Source: Mesorhizobium loti
GTDB taxonomy: Bacteria > Pseudomonadota > Alphaproteobacteria > Rhizobiales > Rhizobiaceae
Reading direction: 5' to 3'
Length of the DNA stretch: 64,000 nt
Assembly: GCF_013170705.1 (NCBI RefSeq)
Contig: NZ_CP033334.1
Coordinates: 930,001 to 994,000, forward strand
Position numbers and translations under genes: made by a program. Numbering within the stretch: position 1 is the stretch's first letter; each line of letters begins with the position of its first letter. The notes beneath the pieces are model-generated. The model made no database searches. It saw nothing but the letters and a program-made list of their open reading frames with translations, and was not told the DNA's origin. This document shows positions 8,442 through 17,289 of the stretch, piece after piece.

Positions 8442-8996
8442 TCACAAGGCCTTGAGACGCCTGACATCGGCGGGCGTGGCCCGACGGTCGATGATCGTGC
8501 GGCCGAGCGCGTCGCGCATGCTGAAACGACCGTTCTCGATCTTTTCCGTCATGCCGTTGGGGTGCTCGACCGAGATCTTGCTGCCGTCCACGCTGACCTT
8601 GTCGCCGGTCGTGGCGTTGACATGGCTGGTGCCGGTGCTCTGGCTGGCACCCGGTCCTGAGTTGCCGCCACCATCATCACCGCCATCTGTTCCGGAATTG
8701 CCGCCGTTTCCATTTCCGTTGCCGCTATTGCCACCGCCGCTGTTGCCGCCGCTGCCGCCATTTCCATTTCCGTTACTGCTGCTGTTGCCGCCGCTGCCGC
8801 CACTTCCATTTCCGTTACCGCTGCTGTTGCCGCCGTTGCCACCGCCATTGCCGCCCTTGGCGGCCTGTGCGACAGCGGCATTGATCCCGGAGGCGGGGCC
8901 TTGCAGCGCGATTCGATAGGGGGCGATGGTCAACAGCAGCGTGGCCGCGGAGACGAGCGCCAGCCGGCAACAACGGGCCGTGATCGATCCGTTCAT
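8442..8996 (-). CDS. secreted Gly/Asn/Ser-rich repeat protein
   Basis: The 184-residue protein begins with a signal or anchor segment (LALVSAATLLLTIAPY), then about 75 residues made of Gly, Asn and Ser (GGNGGGNGGNSSGNGNG-type), then a small C-terminal domain of about 70 residues (DKVSVDGSKISVEHPNGMTEKIENGRFSMRDALGRTIIDRRAT). The repeat section is encoded partly by a 42-bp tandem repeat (8740 onward). The ATG at 8996 has GGAG at proper distance; the longer start at 9029 has no such site. The low-complexity part looks like a flexible linker carrying the C-terminal domain outside the membrane. Function unknown. Confidence 0.7.
   Translation of the reverse strand: MNGSITARCCRLALVSAATLLLTIAPYRIALQGPASGINAAVAQAAKGGNGGGNGGNSSGNGNGSGGSGGNSSSNGNGNGGSGGNSGGGNSGNGNGNGGNSGTDGGDDGGGNSGPGASQSTGTSHVNATTGDKVSVDGSKISVEHPNGMTEKIENGRFSMRDALGRTIIDRRATPADVRRLKAL
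8740..8840. repeat. 42-bp in-gene tandem repeat
   Basis: The block beginning CTGTTGCCGCCGCTGCC starts at 8740 and again at 8782, with a partial third copy at 8824; the period is exactly 42 bp, i.e. 14 codons of the Gly/Asn/Ser linker. Such repeats change length by slippage or recombination. Confidence 0.7.
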
Positions 8997-9188
8997 CCTG
9001 ATCTCCGTCGATTGAGCCGGCGCGCCCACCCCAACGTTGCAACCAGCAACATCGCCGAAAGATGTATTGACCGGAAGCGACCTCCGACCGTTGCGTTTGT
9101 CACCCAGGACCTTTGGAAGCGCAAGACCGGACCAAAGTCCGACGTCATGGATGACAACTGCCTCGCGCGGAGTGGTGGAACAGGTATG

Positions 9189-9206
9189 ATGTCACGAAAA
9201 TGTGAT
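9189..9206 (+). promoter_or_regulatory. candidate Pho box upstream of phoX
   Basis: ATGTCAC-GAAA-ATGTGAT is two 7-bp half-sites spaced 11 bp apart, the geometry of a PhoB site (ideal CTGTCAT-N4-CTGTCAT). It ends 62 bp before the phoX start. Matches are imperfect at the first base of each half and within the second half, so this is a candidate only. Confidence 0.45.
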
Positions 9207-9268
9207 CAGCCGGCTGTAGGGGTCGACAGGCGACAGAAGCTCCAGCCACTCGAAAGCCAGAGGCCCTC

Positions 9269-11272
9269 ATGACCGAACATCGCTCCCCCGACGCCCGATT
9301 CCGCACCAGCCTGCTCGAGGAAAACGAAGGGCCGGCCATCAACCCGACCGACAACCGCACCATGGGCGAGATCATCGCCGCGCGGTTCTCGCGCCGGGCG
9401 TTCCTCAAGGGATCGCTCGCCGTCTCGGCGATCGCCGCCACGGTCAGCCCGCTGGCCATGATCGCCGCGGACGATGCCCGTGCCGCGGAAGGCTCGGCCT
9501 TCAAGTTCGACGAGCTCGAGGCCGGCATCGACGACAAGCATCATGTCGCGCCGGGCTATGACGCCGACGTGCTGTTGCGCTGGGGCGATCCGCTGTTTGC
9601 CGATTCGCCGGAATTCGACCCGACAAAGCAGTCGGCTGAGGCGCAGGCCAGGCAGTTCGGCTACAACAACGACTATGTCGGCTATATCCCGATCGACGGC
9701 TCGGCCGAACACGGCCTGCTCGTGGTCAACCACGAATACGCCAACCCGCATCTGATGTTCCCCGGCATCGTTTCGATCGTCGAGAAGGACGGGAAGAAGA
9801 AGGCCGAAGTCGCCCCGCTCTCGAAGGAGCAGGTCGATGTCGAAATGGCGGCGCATGGCGGCACCATCGTCGAGATCCGCAAGGAAGGCGGCAAATGGCA
9901 GGTGGTGCGCGACGGCAAGCTCAATCGCCGCATCACCTCCACCACGGAGATGGCGCTGTCCGGCCCGGTCGCCGGCCATGATCGCGTCAAGACCAATGCC
10001 GACGCGTCCGGCACCAAGGTGTTCGGCACCTTCAACAACTGCGCCGGCGGCGTCACGCCGTGGGGCACCTATGTGATGGCCGAGGAAAACATCCATGGCT
10101 ATTTCTCCGGCGAACTGCCCAAGGGCCACAAGGAAGCCGCCAACTACAAGCGGCTCGGCATTCCCGAAGGCGCCTATGAATGGGGCGCGCATTACGACCG
10201 CTTCAACCTGGCCAAGGAACCGAACGAGCCCAATCGTTTCGGCTGGATCGTCGAGGTCGATGTCAACGATCCAACCTCGATCCCGAGGAAGCGCACCGCC
10301 ATGGGCCGCTTCAAGCATGAGGGCGCTGAATCGATCGTCGCCAAGGACGGCCGCGTCGTCTTCTATCTCGGCGACGACGAGCGCTTCGACTATGTCTACA
10401 AATTTGTCACCAAGGGCGCCTTCAACGCCGGCGACCGCGCGGCCAACAAGGACCTGCTCGACGACGGCACGCTGCATGTCGCCAAATTCGCCGAGGACGG
10501 CACGGTGGACTGGCTTCCGATCGTCTTTGGTCAAGGCCCGCTGACGGCCGAGAACGGCTTCGCCAGCCAGGCCGACGTGCTGATCGAGACACGCCGTGCC
10601 GCCGACCTGCTTGGCGCCACAAAGATGGACCGGCCCGAGGACATCCAGCCCAACGCCGTCAACGGCAAGGTCTATGTGATGCTGACCAACAATTCGAAGC
10701 GCAAGGCCGACCAGGTCGATGCGGCCAACCCGCGCGCCGAGAATGCCTTCGGCCACATCATCGAGATCACCGAGACCGACGGCGATTTCACGGCCGCAAA
10801 GGGCAAATGGGAAGTGCTGCTGAAGTGCGGCGATCCTTCAGTGGCCGATGTCGGCGCCACCTTCTCGACGGCGACGACGGCCAATGGCTGGTTCGGCATG
10901 CCCGACAATTGCGCGGTCGATTCGGCCGGGCGCCTGTGGGTCGCCACCGACGGCCAGGGCCCGAAAGCCACCGGGCGCACCGACGGCCTGTGGGCGGTCG
11001 ACACGGAAGGTGCCGCGCGGGCGACCTCGAAACTGTTCTTCCGTGTGCCGATCGGCGCCGAAATGTGCGGCCCGCTGTTTGCGCCCGACGACCAGACCGC
11101 CTTCGTCGCCGTCCAGCATCCCGGCGATGGCGGCGAGGACTGGGAAGGCTTCGGCCGCCCGTCCTACTACGAGGATCCGTCGACGCGCTGGCCCGACTTC
11201 AAGCCCGACATGCCGGTGCGACCTGCGGTCGTCGCCATCACCAGGCAAGGTGGCGGCAAGATCGCGGTCTGA
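9269..11272 (+). CDS. phoX: PhoX-family phosphatase, Tat-exported
   Basis: A 667-residue PhoX (DUF839) family protein. A twin-arginine signal is clear at 41-47 (SRRAFLK) followed by a hydrophobic stretch and an AxA-type cleavage region, so it is exported folded. The body carries family hallmarks such as NHEY, NNCAGGVTPWGTYVMAEEN, NRFGWIVEVDVNDP, YLGDDERFDYVYKF and PDNCAVDSAGRLWVATDGQG. PhoX enzymes are calcium/iron-dependent alkaline phosphatases that release phosphate from organic esters in the periplasm. A candidate Pho box lies upstream (9189-9206). The gene is monocistronic or followed by the small gene at 11362. Confidence 0.9.
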   Translation: MTEHRSPDARFRTSLLEENEGPAINPTDNRTMGEIIAARFSRRAFLKGSLAVSAIAATVSPLAMIAADDARAAEGSAFKFDELEAGIDDKHHVAPGYDADVLLRWGDPLFADSPEFDPTKQSAEAQARQFGYNNDYVGYIPIDGSAEHGLLVVNHEYANPHLMFPGIVSIVEKDGKKKAEVAPLSKEQVDVEMAAHGGTIVEIRKEGGKWQVVRDGKLNRRITSTTEMALSGPVAGHDRVKTNADASGTKVFGTFNNCAGGVTPWGTYVMAEENIHGYFSGELPKGHKEAANYKRLGIPEGAYEWGAHYDRFNLAKEPNEPNRFGWIVEVDVNDPTSIPRKRTAMGRFKHEGAESIVAKDGRVVFYLGDDERFDYVYKFVTKGAFNAGDRAANKDLLDDGTLHVAKFAEDGTVDWLPIVFGQGPLTAENGFASQADVLIETRRAADLLGATKMDRPEDIQPNAVNGKVYVMLTNNSKRKADQVDAANPRAENAFGHIIEITETDGDFTAAKGKWEVLLKCGDPSVADVGATFSTATTANGWFGMPDNCAVDSAGRLWVATDGQGPKATGRTDGLWAVDTEGAARATSKLFFRVPIGAEMCGPLFAPDDQTAFVAVQHPGDGGEDWEGFGRPSYYEDPSTRWPDFKPDMPVRPAVVAITRQGGGKIAV

Positions 11273-11361
11273 TCTCGGCGCCAAGGCCCGAAGCTCAAGC
11301 CTCGGGAAAGACTGGCAATTTAGGAATGGCGCCCTAACTCCTCTCCCAGGAGACCGCCGCC

Positions 11362-11586
11362 ATGCCAAAGTCAGTCTATGATCGTGGCCTGCTCAAGCCT
11401 GGCGAAATCGCCAGGCTGCAGCGCGTCTTTGACGAAGCCTGCCTGCGGCGCGACGCGCAGCCTGATTCGCCGGAAGCGCGCGAAATCGCCCTGACCCTGC
11501 TTGCGCTCCACAATGCCGGCATGGTCGACGAGGAGATGTTGATGGAAGCCGTCGGTTTCCGCCGGCTCGAGCCGAAATCGGCGTGA
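11362..11586 (+). CDS. small conserved-looking cytoplasmic protein
   Basis: A 74-residue soluble protein (MPKSVYDRGLLKPGEIARL..., ending GFRRLEPKSA) preceded by AGGAG at 11348-11352. It is helical and charged with no membrane segment or recognised motif. Codon pattern is like its neighbours, so it is probably a real gene. It starts 89 bp after phoX and could share its transcript. No function assigned. Confidence 0.6.
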   Translation: MPKSVYDRGLLKPGEIARLQRVFDEACLRRDAQPDSPEAREIALTLLALHNAGMVDEEMLMEAVGFRRLEPKSA

Positions 11587-11702
11587 TGTCCGCGTTCGCG
11601 TCCAGCCCTATGCAGCGCGCCGAACGACGGCGACATTGATCGGGGTCCTCAAGCTGAAGCCGGCCGGCTCGTACAGCCTTGCCGCCCGCCTGCGCGATCA
11701 AA

Positions 11703-12890
11703 TCAGCGTGACGCGCCCGATGGCCGGGAGGAGCCGGCGATCCGCCTGGCGATCGCCTTGCCCAATATGGCGGCATTGGCGAAGCAGCCGCGGATGCTCG
11801 GCCGCATGCCGGTGAACCACAGGCCTGGCAGCTTCGGATCGGCTTGCCCGCCGTTAAAGAGCGGGACGCCCTTGCCGTCGAGCACGCCGAGATTGCCGAC
11901 CATGCGCTCCAACCCGGTGCGGTAGCCGGTCGCGGCAATGACGATATCGGGATCGACCAGGCTGCCATTGGCCAGGACCACGCCGTCGCGCGTGAATTCC
12001 CGTATCGCCGGCACGACGACGATCTTGCCCGATTTGATGGCGTCGACCGCACCGTCGTCAGCGGCGATCGCCGTGTAATCCGAAGTCAGGCGGCTGGCGC
12101 CGCCCGACGGCGCGGGCGGCATGCCGAATTTGGTCAGATCGCCGAAAACCAGGCGCTGCGTCGCGGCGATCGCCGCATCTGCGACGCGCAGCGGCAAACG
12201 CGCCATGAACGGCGAGAGCCGGTGCACCGCAATCTTGCCGATGCGCTTGGGCAGAAGCGCGGGCCCATTGCGGGCCGACAACCAAAGCGCCGCCGTATCC
12301 ACGCCGGCCAGATGATTGAGGGTGTCGAAGCCCGAATTGCCGGCGCCGACGACCAGCACCCTCTTGCCGGCATAGGCCGTGGCGTCGCCAAAATCCGCGG
12401 AATGGATGATCCGGCCCGAAAAGGCTTGCATGCCCTTCCACTGTGGGGTGAAGGGCTCCCTGTCGCGGCCGGTGGCAATCACGACATGACGCGCCAGGCG
12501 CGAGCCGGCGCTGGTCCGCACGGCCCAGTGGTCGCCCCTGAACACGATGGCCTCGACGGCAACGCCGAACTCCACCGGCAGGCGGTTCGCCTCCCGGAAA
12601 TCGTTCATATGGCGTATAACGACGTCCCTGGGCGGAAAGGCGGGGGTACCCCGGGGATAGGCAAGACCGGGCAGCGCCGAGAGATCGCGGTGGGTGTTGA
12701 GACGCAATTGCTGGTGCCGCCGGTGCCAGGGTTCGGCCAGCCGGCTCTCCTTTTCCAGGATCGCCGTCGGCACGCCGGCCTTGATCAAGGCATGGGCGAC
12801 GGTCAGTCCGGCGGCCCCGGCGCCAATCACGATCGCCGGCTCGACCGTCACCAATTGCTCCACCATCGGTCTGGTTGCCGTATCAGCCAT
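11703..12890 (-). CDS. flavin-dependent monooxygenase-like oxidoreductase
   Basis: 395 residues. An FAD-binding Rossmann motif lies at 22-28 (IGAGAAG), a flavin-monooxygenase fingerprint FSGRIIHSADF at 157-167, and a second dinucleotide motif VGAGNSG at 181-187 for NADPH. This arrangement is typical of class B flavoprotein monooxygenases of the YUCCA/FMO type and of related dehydrogenases that oxidise N- or S-containing compounds; the substrate is unknown. The gene is monocistronic and faces left; 425 bp of non-coding sequence lie upstream. Confidence 0.8.
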   Translation of the reverse strand: MADTATRPMVEQLVTVEPAIVIGAGAAGLTVAHALIKAGVPTAILEKESRLAEPWHRRHQQLRLNTHRDLSALPGLAYPRGTPAFPPRDVVIRHMNDFREANRLPVEFGVAVEAIVFRGDHWAVRTSAGSRLARHVVIATGRDREPFTPQWKGMQAFSGRIIHSADFGDATAYAGKRVLVVGAGNSGFDTLNHLAGVDTAALWLSARNGPALLPKRIGKIAVHRLSPFMARLPLRVADAAIAATQRLVFGDLTKFGMPPAPSGGASRLTSDYTAIAADDGAVDAIKSGKIVVVPAIREFTRDGVVLANGSLVDPDIVIAATGYRTGLERMVGNLGVLDGKGVPLFNGGQADPKLPGLWFTGMRPSIRGCFANAAILGKAIARRIAGSSRPSGASR

Positions 12891-13315
12891 TCACTCTCTA
12901 GTCCCATTCAGCCGCGCATTGCCACAAGGCTCGCAGCAGGCTGTAACCGTTTGATCGCGCGCAGCCTCATATATGGGTATCATTGCCGAGCCCTGCGCCG
13001 GGCCGCGGCCGCGCTCCAGGAGATTTCGTCGCCAAGCGGAAACGACTGGATCGCGGAAATGCGGCCAAAACAACGAGATGGAGCGGAACGCCCGCTTCTA
13101 TCCGAATACATCCAGCCCTATATGGCATATCGGCGGCATCGGCGATAATCAGGTCGCGGCAATGTGATTGATTCGAGCTCCGGGGGCTGGCGGATCTCGT
13201 TACCGGCGCAGGAATTCGAAACCGATTTCGGCTTCCCGCGAGAATCAAGACGCCGTGGCGCGTCTTGCGTGTCGACAGGCACGCCACGCCACAGACGGCA
13301 CGCGGAATCTCGACC
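12891..13315. other. intergenic region, 425 bp
   Basis: This gap separates the divergent oxidoreductase and DUF2156 genes and must contain both promoters. I see no RNA gene, no convincing small frame and no strong palindrome. A mildly A+T-rich patch is at 13095-13130 (TCTATCCGAATACATCC and CCCTATATGGCATATC). Confidence 0.4.
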
Positions 13316-14353
13316 ATGCCCTCCTTGCGGATCTATTTCGACAAAATCCTCGAGGGCGCTTCGCCCAAGGTCGAGCGTCAGGCGTTGACGCATGTCGAAC
13401 GCCTCGCGATCGTCCGCCGCCATGGCGACTTCTCGCTCGCCTATTCCACTGCCGTGCAGGGCAAGCTTTCCTATTTTGGCGATGCCGACGGCTACATCGC
13501 CTTCGGCACCAAGATGAAGCATCATTTCGCGCTTGGCGACCCGGTGGCGGCGCCGGGGCGGCGGGCCGACTACATCAGGCGCTTTGTCGAGACCGCCGGC
13601 GACCCTTGGTTCGTGCAGATCGGCGAGGATACCGCGCGCGTGCTGGCCGGGCTCGGCTACAAGGTCAACCGGCTGGGCATCGATACCCGCCTTGTCCTGC
13701 CCAAGCATGATTTTTCCGGAAAGCGAAACGAGACCGTGCGCTATTCAGAGCGCTGGCTCTTGAAGAAGGGGTTTTCGTTCGACGAGGACAAAAGGACCGT
13801 CTTCCTCGACGAGATCACGCGACTTTCCGACAATTGGCGCGGCGACCGCATCGTCAAGCGCTGGGAAATGGGTTTTCTGAACCGCCCCTTTTACGATCAA
13901 CTCGGCACCGACATGCGCCGTTTCGTGCTGCATGGACCCGATGGCGAGCTGGTCGCGCTGCTCGATTTCGATCCGCTGTTTCGCGACGGCAAGGTCATCG
14001 GCTACACCACCGCCTTCAAGCGCAAGCATATCGATGCCTCGCCGCACGCCGAGATCGGCCTGACCAAATTCGCGGTCGACCGGTTTCGCGAGGAAGGCAT
14101 ATCCGTGGTCACGCTTGGCCTGTCGCCGCTCGTCGACGTGACACCAAGCGGATTTGCCGAAAGCGACTTCTGGCGCAACGCCTTCCAGCGCGCCTACTCC
14201 TCGCCATGGGTCAACCGCCGCAGGTTCAACCTGCAGGGCCAGGCGGCGTTCAAGCGCCGTTTCCACGGTGCGGAAGAGCCGGTCTACATCGCCTTCCGCC
14301 AGGGCACCTATATCGAGATGCTGGGGTTGTTGCGGCTGGTCAAGGCGATCTAG
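13316..14353 (+). CDS. DUF2156 (phosphatidylglycerol lysyltransferase-like GNAT) protein
   Basis: The 345-residue protein matches the DUF2156 domain, a double GNAT fold found as the catalytic half of MprF, which transfers amino acids from tRNA to phosphatidylglycerol. Seen: GDADGYIAFGTKMKHHFALGDPV, RRFVETAGDPWFVQIGEDTA, and the C-terminal LTKFAVDRFREEGISVVTLGLSPL and GLLRLVKAI. It has no membrane helices, unlike full MprF, so it resembles stand-alone DUF2156 proteins whose substrate is unknown. The start at 13316 (MPSLRIYF) is preferred over 13265. Confidence 0.78.
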   Translation: MPSLRIYFDKILEGASPKVERQALTHVERLAIVRRHGDFSLAYSTAVQGKLSYFGDADGYIAFGTKMKHHFALGDPVAAPGRRADYIRRFVETAGDPWFVQIGEDTARVLAGLGYKVNRLGIDTRLVLPKHDFSGKRNETVRYSERWLLKKGFSFDEDKRTVFLDEITRLSDNWRGDRIVKRWEMGFLNRPFYDQLGTDMRRFVLHGPDGELVALLDFDPLFRDGKVIGYTTAFKRKHIDASPHAEIGLTKFAVDRFREEGISVVTLGLSPLVDVTPSGFAESDFWRNAFQRAYSSPWVNRRRFNLQGQAAFKRRFHGAEEPVYIAFRQGTYIEMLGLLRLVKAI

Positions 14354-14754
14354 GCCGTGAACTCATAAATGCGGAATGACAGAGATGGGGTGGTTTCTTG
14401 CCAGTCCGTTTTTGGACAGGATCACGAAAAAGCGGTCATTCATTCCCGTACTGATATTGCATGACTACGGAATGACAGCATCTGAAGGCCGGCGAAAGCA
14501 GCCTTTCCGGACACTTTCAGCCACACACTTGCGGTTCGAATCTCATCCGGCGGCTGAGAACGACAAAACGCAGAACTAGGCCTACGTAGCGCTCCATGTC
14601 CCTCCTACATTGGCCGACAAGCAAAGCGCTTGGAGGCTACATATCCCAGATCGCCGACTGGGCATGGCATTCTCCCTGTTATTTGCGGCGAGCATCGGAG
14701 CGATCGATACGTCCGCTCAGTCCCGCCCTTGCATATGGCGCGCGCCTCTCTTAC
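14354..14754. other. intergenic region, about 400 bp
   Basis: Between the DUF2156 and HxlR genes. A 10-bp direct repeat, CGGAATGACA, occurs at 14371 and 14467. A 67-residue frame at 14376-14579 has no ribosome site and no recognisable composition, so I do not call it. No RNA gene is seen. Confidence 0.35.
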
Positions 14755-14767
14755 TTCAATAATTGAA
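14755..14767. promoter_or_regulatory. perfect palindrome before the HxlR gene
   Basis: TTCAAT-A-ATTGAA is a perfect 13-bp palindrome ending 20 bp before the HxlR start codon, in an A+T-rich patch. HxlR proteins commonly bind such sites to repress their own operon, so this is a likely autoregulatory operator. Confidence 0.5.
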
Positions 14768-14787
14768 CTTATTCGAGAACCACGCTT

Positions 14788-15288
14788 ATGAAGCCCAAAT
14801 CATTTGCCGGAATGCGCTGCTCGATCGCGGGCGCGCTCGAGCAGATCGGCGATAGATGGACGCTGCTACTGATCCGCGACCTTTCGCTGGGTTTCGGACG
14901 CTACGACGACCTGCGGGCCAATACGGGCATTCCCGCAGCGACTCTTGCAGCCCGCCTGAAGCACCTCGTCGAGCATGAATTTGTGGAGCGCGTGCGCTAT
15001 CAGGTAAGTCCGCCGCGCGACGAATATCGGTTGACGCCCAAAGGGCTCGATCTGTGGAAGGTCGGCACCGCCCTGCGCGAATGGGGAGATCGCTGGGATG
15101 CGACCGGCTTTGGCGCGCCCTCCATCGAAATGGTCGATCGGGAGACCGGACGCCCTTTGACTCTGGCGCTCGTCGATGCCGAAACGGGCATCGCCATTCC
15201 CCACGAGCGCGCTCAGCTTCGTCCCGGTCCAGGCGCGGACGACGACACATTTCGACTTCTCAACCAACGCGCTGGAGCGGGTCGGTGA
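14788..15288 (+). CDS. HxlR-family winged-helix regulator
   Basis: 166 residues with the HxlR (MarR-like) winged helix at about 8-105: CSIAGALEQIGDRWTLLLIRDLSLG, RYDDLRANTGIPAATLAARLKHLVEHEFVERV and YRLTPKGLDLW are near-signature. The Cys at the N-terminus (RCSI) is the redox/quinone-sensing position in relatives such as YodB and HypR. It sits 60 bp before an oxidoreductase gene on the same strand, a classic sensor-plus-detoxifying-enzyme pair. A palindrome at 14755-14767 is its likely operator. Confidence 0.85.
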   Translation: MKPKSFAGMRCSIAGALEQIGDRWTLLLIRDLSLGFGRYDDLRANTGIPAATLAARLKHLVEHEFVERVRYQVSPPRDEYRLTPKGLDLWKVGTALREWGDRWDATGFGAPSIEMVDRETGRPLTLALVDAETGIAIPHERAQLRPGPGADDDTFRLLNQRAGAGR

Positions 15289-15348
15289 CGCGATGCCTCG
15301 CCGATGGTCGTGACGCGGCATCGCCAGACTGATTGGAGAAAGCATACG

Positions 15349-16350
15349 ATGAAAGCCTTCATCCTCGACCGCTACGGCAAGAACCAGACGCTGCGTCTCG
15401 GCGACCTCCCCGAGCCCACGCCCAGCCCCGACGACGTGGTTGTCGAGGTGGAGGCAGCCGGCCTCAACATTCTCGACTCCAAGATCAGGGACGGTGCGTT
15501 CAAGCCGATCCTGCCCTACAAGCCGCCGCTCGTGCTCGGTCATGATCTGGCAGGTACGGTCGTCAAGGTCGGCGCGAAGGTGCGACGCTTCAAGTCGGGC
15601 GATGCCGTCTATGCCCGTGCGCGTGACGGACAGATCGGAGCCTTCGCCGAGCGGATTTCGGTGAAGGAAGCCGACCTCGCGCTCAAGCCCGCCAATCTGT
15701 CGATGTCGGAAGCGGCGTCGATCCCGCTGGTTGGACTGACCGCCTGGCAGGTGTTGGTGGAGCGAGCCCAGATCAGGCCGGGGCAGAAAGTGCTGATCCA
15801 TGCGGGATCAGGCGGGGTCGGCACCTTCGCCATCCAGCTCGCCAAGCATCTCGGCGCGACCGTCGCGACAACGGCCAGTGCCGCCAACGCCGCCATGGTG
15901 AAGCAACTGGGCGCGGACATCGTCATCGACTATCGCAGCCAGAACTTCGAGGAAGAGCTGTCCGGTTACGACCTTGTCCTCAACAGCCTCGACGCCCGGA
16001 CGCTGGAAAAATCGCTCAAGATTCTGAAGCCCGGCGGCAAGCTGATTTCTATCTCCGGCCCGCCCGACCCCACCTTCGCCCGCGCCCAGGGCATGAATGC
16101 AGTGCTTCAGCTCGTGCTGCGCCTGATGAGCGCGGGCATCCGGCGCAAGGCGAAGAGGGCGGGCGTCGACTATTCCTTTCTGTTCATGCGCGCCGATGGC
16201 GGGCAGCTCGAAAGGATCACCAAGCTGATCGAAGACGGCACGATCCGCCCGGTCGTCGATCGCAGCTTTCCCTTCGAAACATTGAACGAAGCCTTCGCCT
16301 ACATCGACACCGGACGCGCCAAGGGGAAGGTGGTCGTCACCATGAAGTGA
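15349..16350 (+). CDS. NADP-dependent quinone-oxidoreductase-like MDR enzyme
   Basis: 333 residues of the medium-chain dehydrogenase/reductase superfamily. GroES-like N-terminal domain (VVEVEAAGLNILDSKIRDG, VLGHDLAGTVVKVG), then a Rossmann domain with HAGSGGVGTFAIQLAK at 151-166. Zinc-ligand cysteines are missing, so it belongs to the zinc-independent quinone/enal reductase branch that uses NADPH. The ATG at 15349 has GGAGAAAG upstream; the alternative 15304 start is poor. Probably controlled by the HxlR gene just before it in response to electrophiles or quinones (inference). Confidence 0.85.
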   Translation: MKAFILDRYGKNQTLRLGDLPEPTPSPDDVVVEVEAAGLNILDSKIRDGAFKPILPYKPPLVLGHDLAGTVVKVGAKVRRFKSGDAVYARARDGQIGAFAERISVKEADLALKPANLSMSEAASIPLVGLTAWQVLVERAQIRPGQKVLIHAGSGGVGTFAIQLAKHLGATVATTASAANAAMVKQLGADIVIDYRSQNFEEELSGYDLVLNSLDARTLEKSLKILKPGGKLISISGPPDPTFARAQGMNAVLQLVLRLMSAGIRRKAKRAGVDYSFLFMRADGGQLERITKLIEDGTIRPVVDRSFPFETLNEAFAYIDTGRAKGKVVVTMK

Positions 16351-16527
16351 CGCGATATCCCGAAGCTGGAACTTCGATCATGGTCGCTCACGAGGGGACC
16401 GCGCGCGATCGAAGCGCCGCAATTGCCACAAGCCCAGGGATCAAGGCTCAACCCACGCCCACAATGCGATCAGTCGGGAGACGACGATGCCCGCGTCGCG
16501 CGGCCTTGCCCATGCCTCATGGGGGCG

Positions 16528-17289
16528 TCAGTTGCGCAGCCGGTAGCCGGTCTTGAAGATCCAGGCGACGACCGCGATGCAGGCGGCCAGGAAGACCAGC
16601 GTCATGCCGAGGCTGATGCCGACCGAGACATCGGCCTTGCCGAAGAAGCTCCAGCGGAAGCCGCTGATCAGGTAGACGACCGGGTTGAACAGCGTGATCG
16701 TCTTCCAGACGCCGGGCAGCATATGGATCGAATAGAAGCTGCCGCCGAGGAAGGTCAGCGGGGTGATGATGAGCAGCGGCACCAGCTGCAGCTGCTCGAA
16801 GCTCTTCGCCCAGATGCCGATGATGAAGCCGAACAGGCTGAAGGTCACCGCCGTCAGCACCAGGAAGGCGATCATCCAGAACGGATGCTCGATCCTGAGC
16901 GGCACGAACAGCGAGGCGGTGGCCAGGATGATCAGGCCGAGGATGATCGACTTGGTGGCCGCCCCGCCGACATAGGCGATGACGATCTCCAGATAGGAGA
17001 CCGGCGCCGACAGCAGCTCGTAGATGGAGCCGACGAATTTCGGGAAGTAGATGGCGAAGGAAGCGTTGGAGATCGACTGCGTCAGCAGCGACAGCATGAT
17101 CAGCCCCGGCACGATGAAGGCGCCATAGCTGATGCCGTCGATCTCGGTGATGCGCGAGCCGATGGCCGAGCCGAAGACGACGAAATAGAGCGATGTCGAG
17201 ATGACCGGCGAGATGATGCTTTGCAGCACGGTGCGGAACGCACGCGCCATCTCGACCCGGTAGATCGCCCAAACCGCGCGCAGGTTCAT
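16528..17289 (-). CDS. ABC-2 type exporter permease (YadH-like)
   Basis: A 253-residue membrane protein with six predicted helices and the ABC-2 pattern ([78 protein letters not shown]). It belongs with the YadH/NodJ-like permeases. Its start overlaps the stop of the ATPase gene by four bases, so the two encode one exporter. Substrate unknown. Confidence 0.88.
   Translation of the reverse strand: MNLRAVWAIYRVEMARAFRTVLQSIISPVISTSLYFVVFGSAIGSRITEIDGISYGAFIVPGLIMLSLLTQSISNASFAIYFPKFVGSIYELLSAPVSYLEIVIAYVGGAATKSIILGLIILATASLFVPLRIEHPFWMIAFLVLTAVTFSLFGFIIGIWAKSFEQLQLVPLLIITPLTFLGGSFYSIHMLPGVWKTITLFNPVVYLISGFRWSFFGKADVSVGISLGMTLVFLAACIAVVAWIFKTGYRLRN

Noticed and set aside
14376-14579. 67-residue frame between the DUF2156 and HxlR genes
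   Set aside because: No ribosome site, mixed composition and no recognisable feature.
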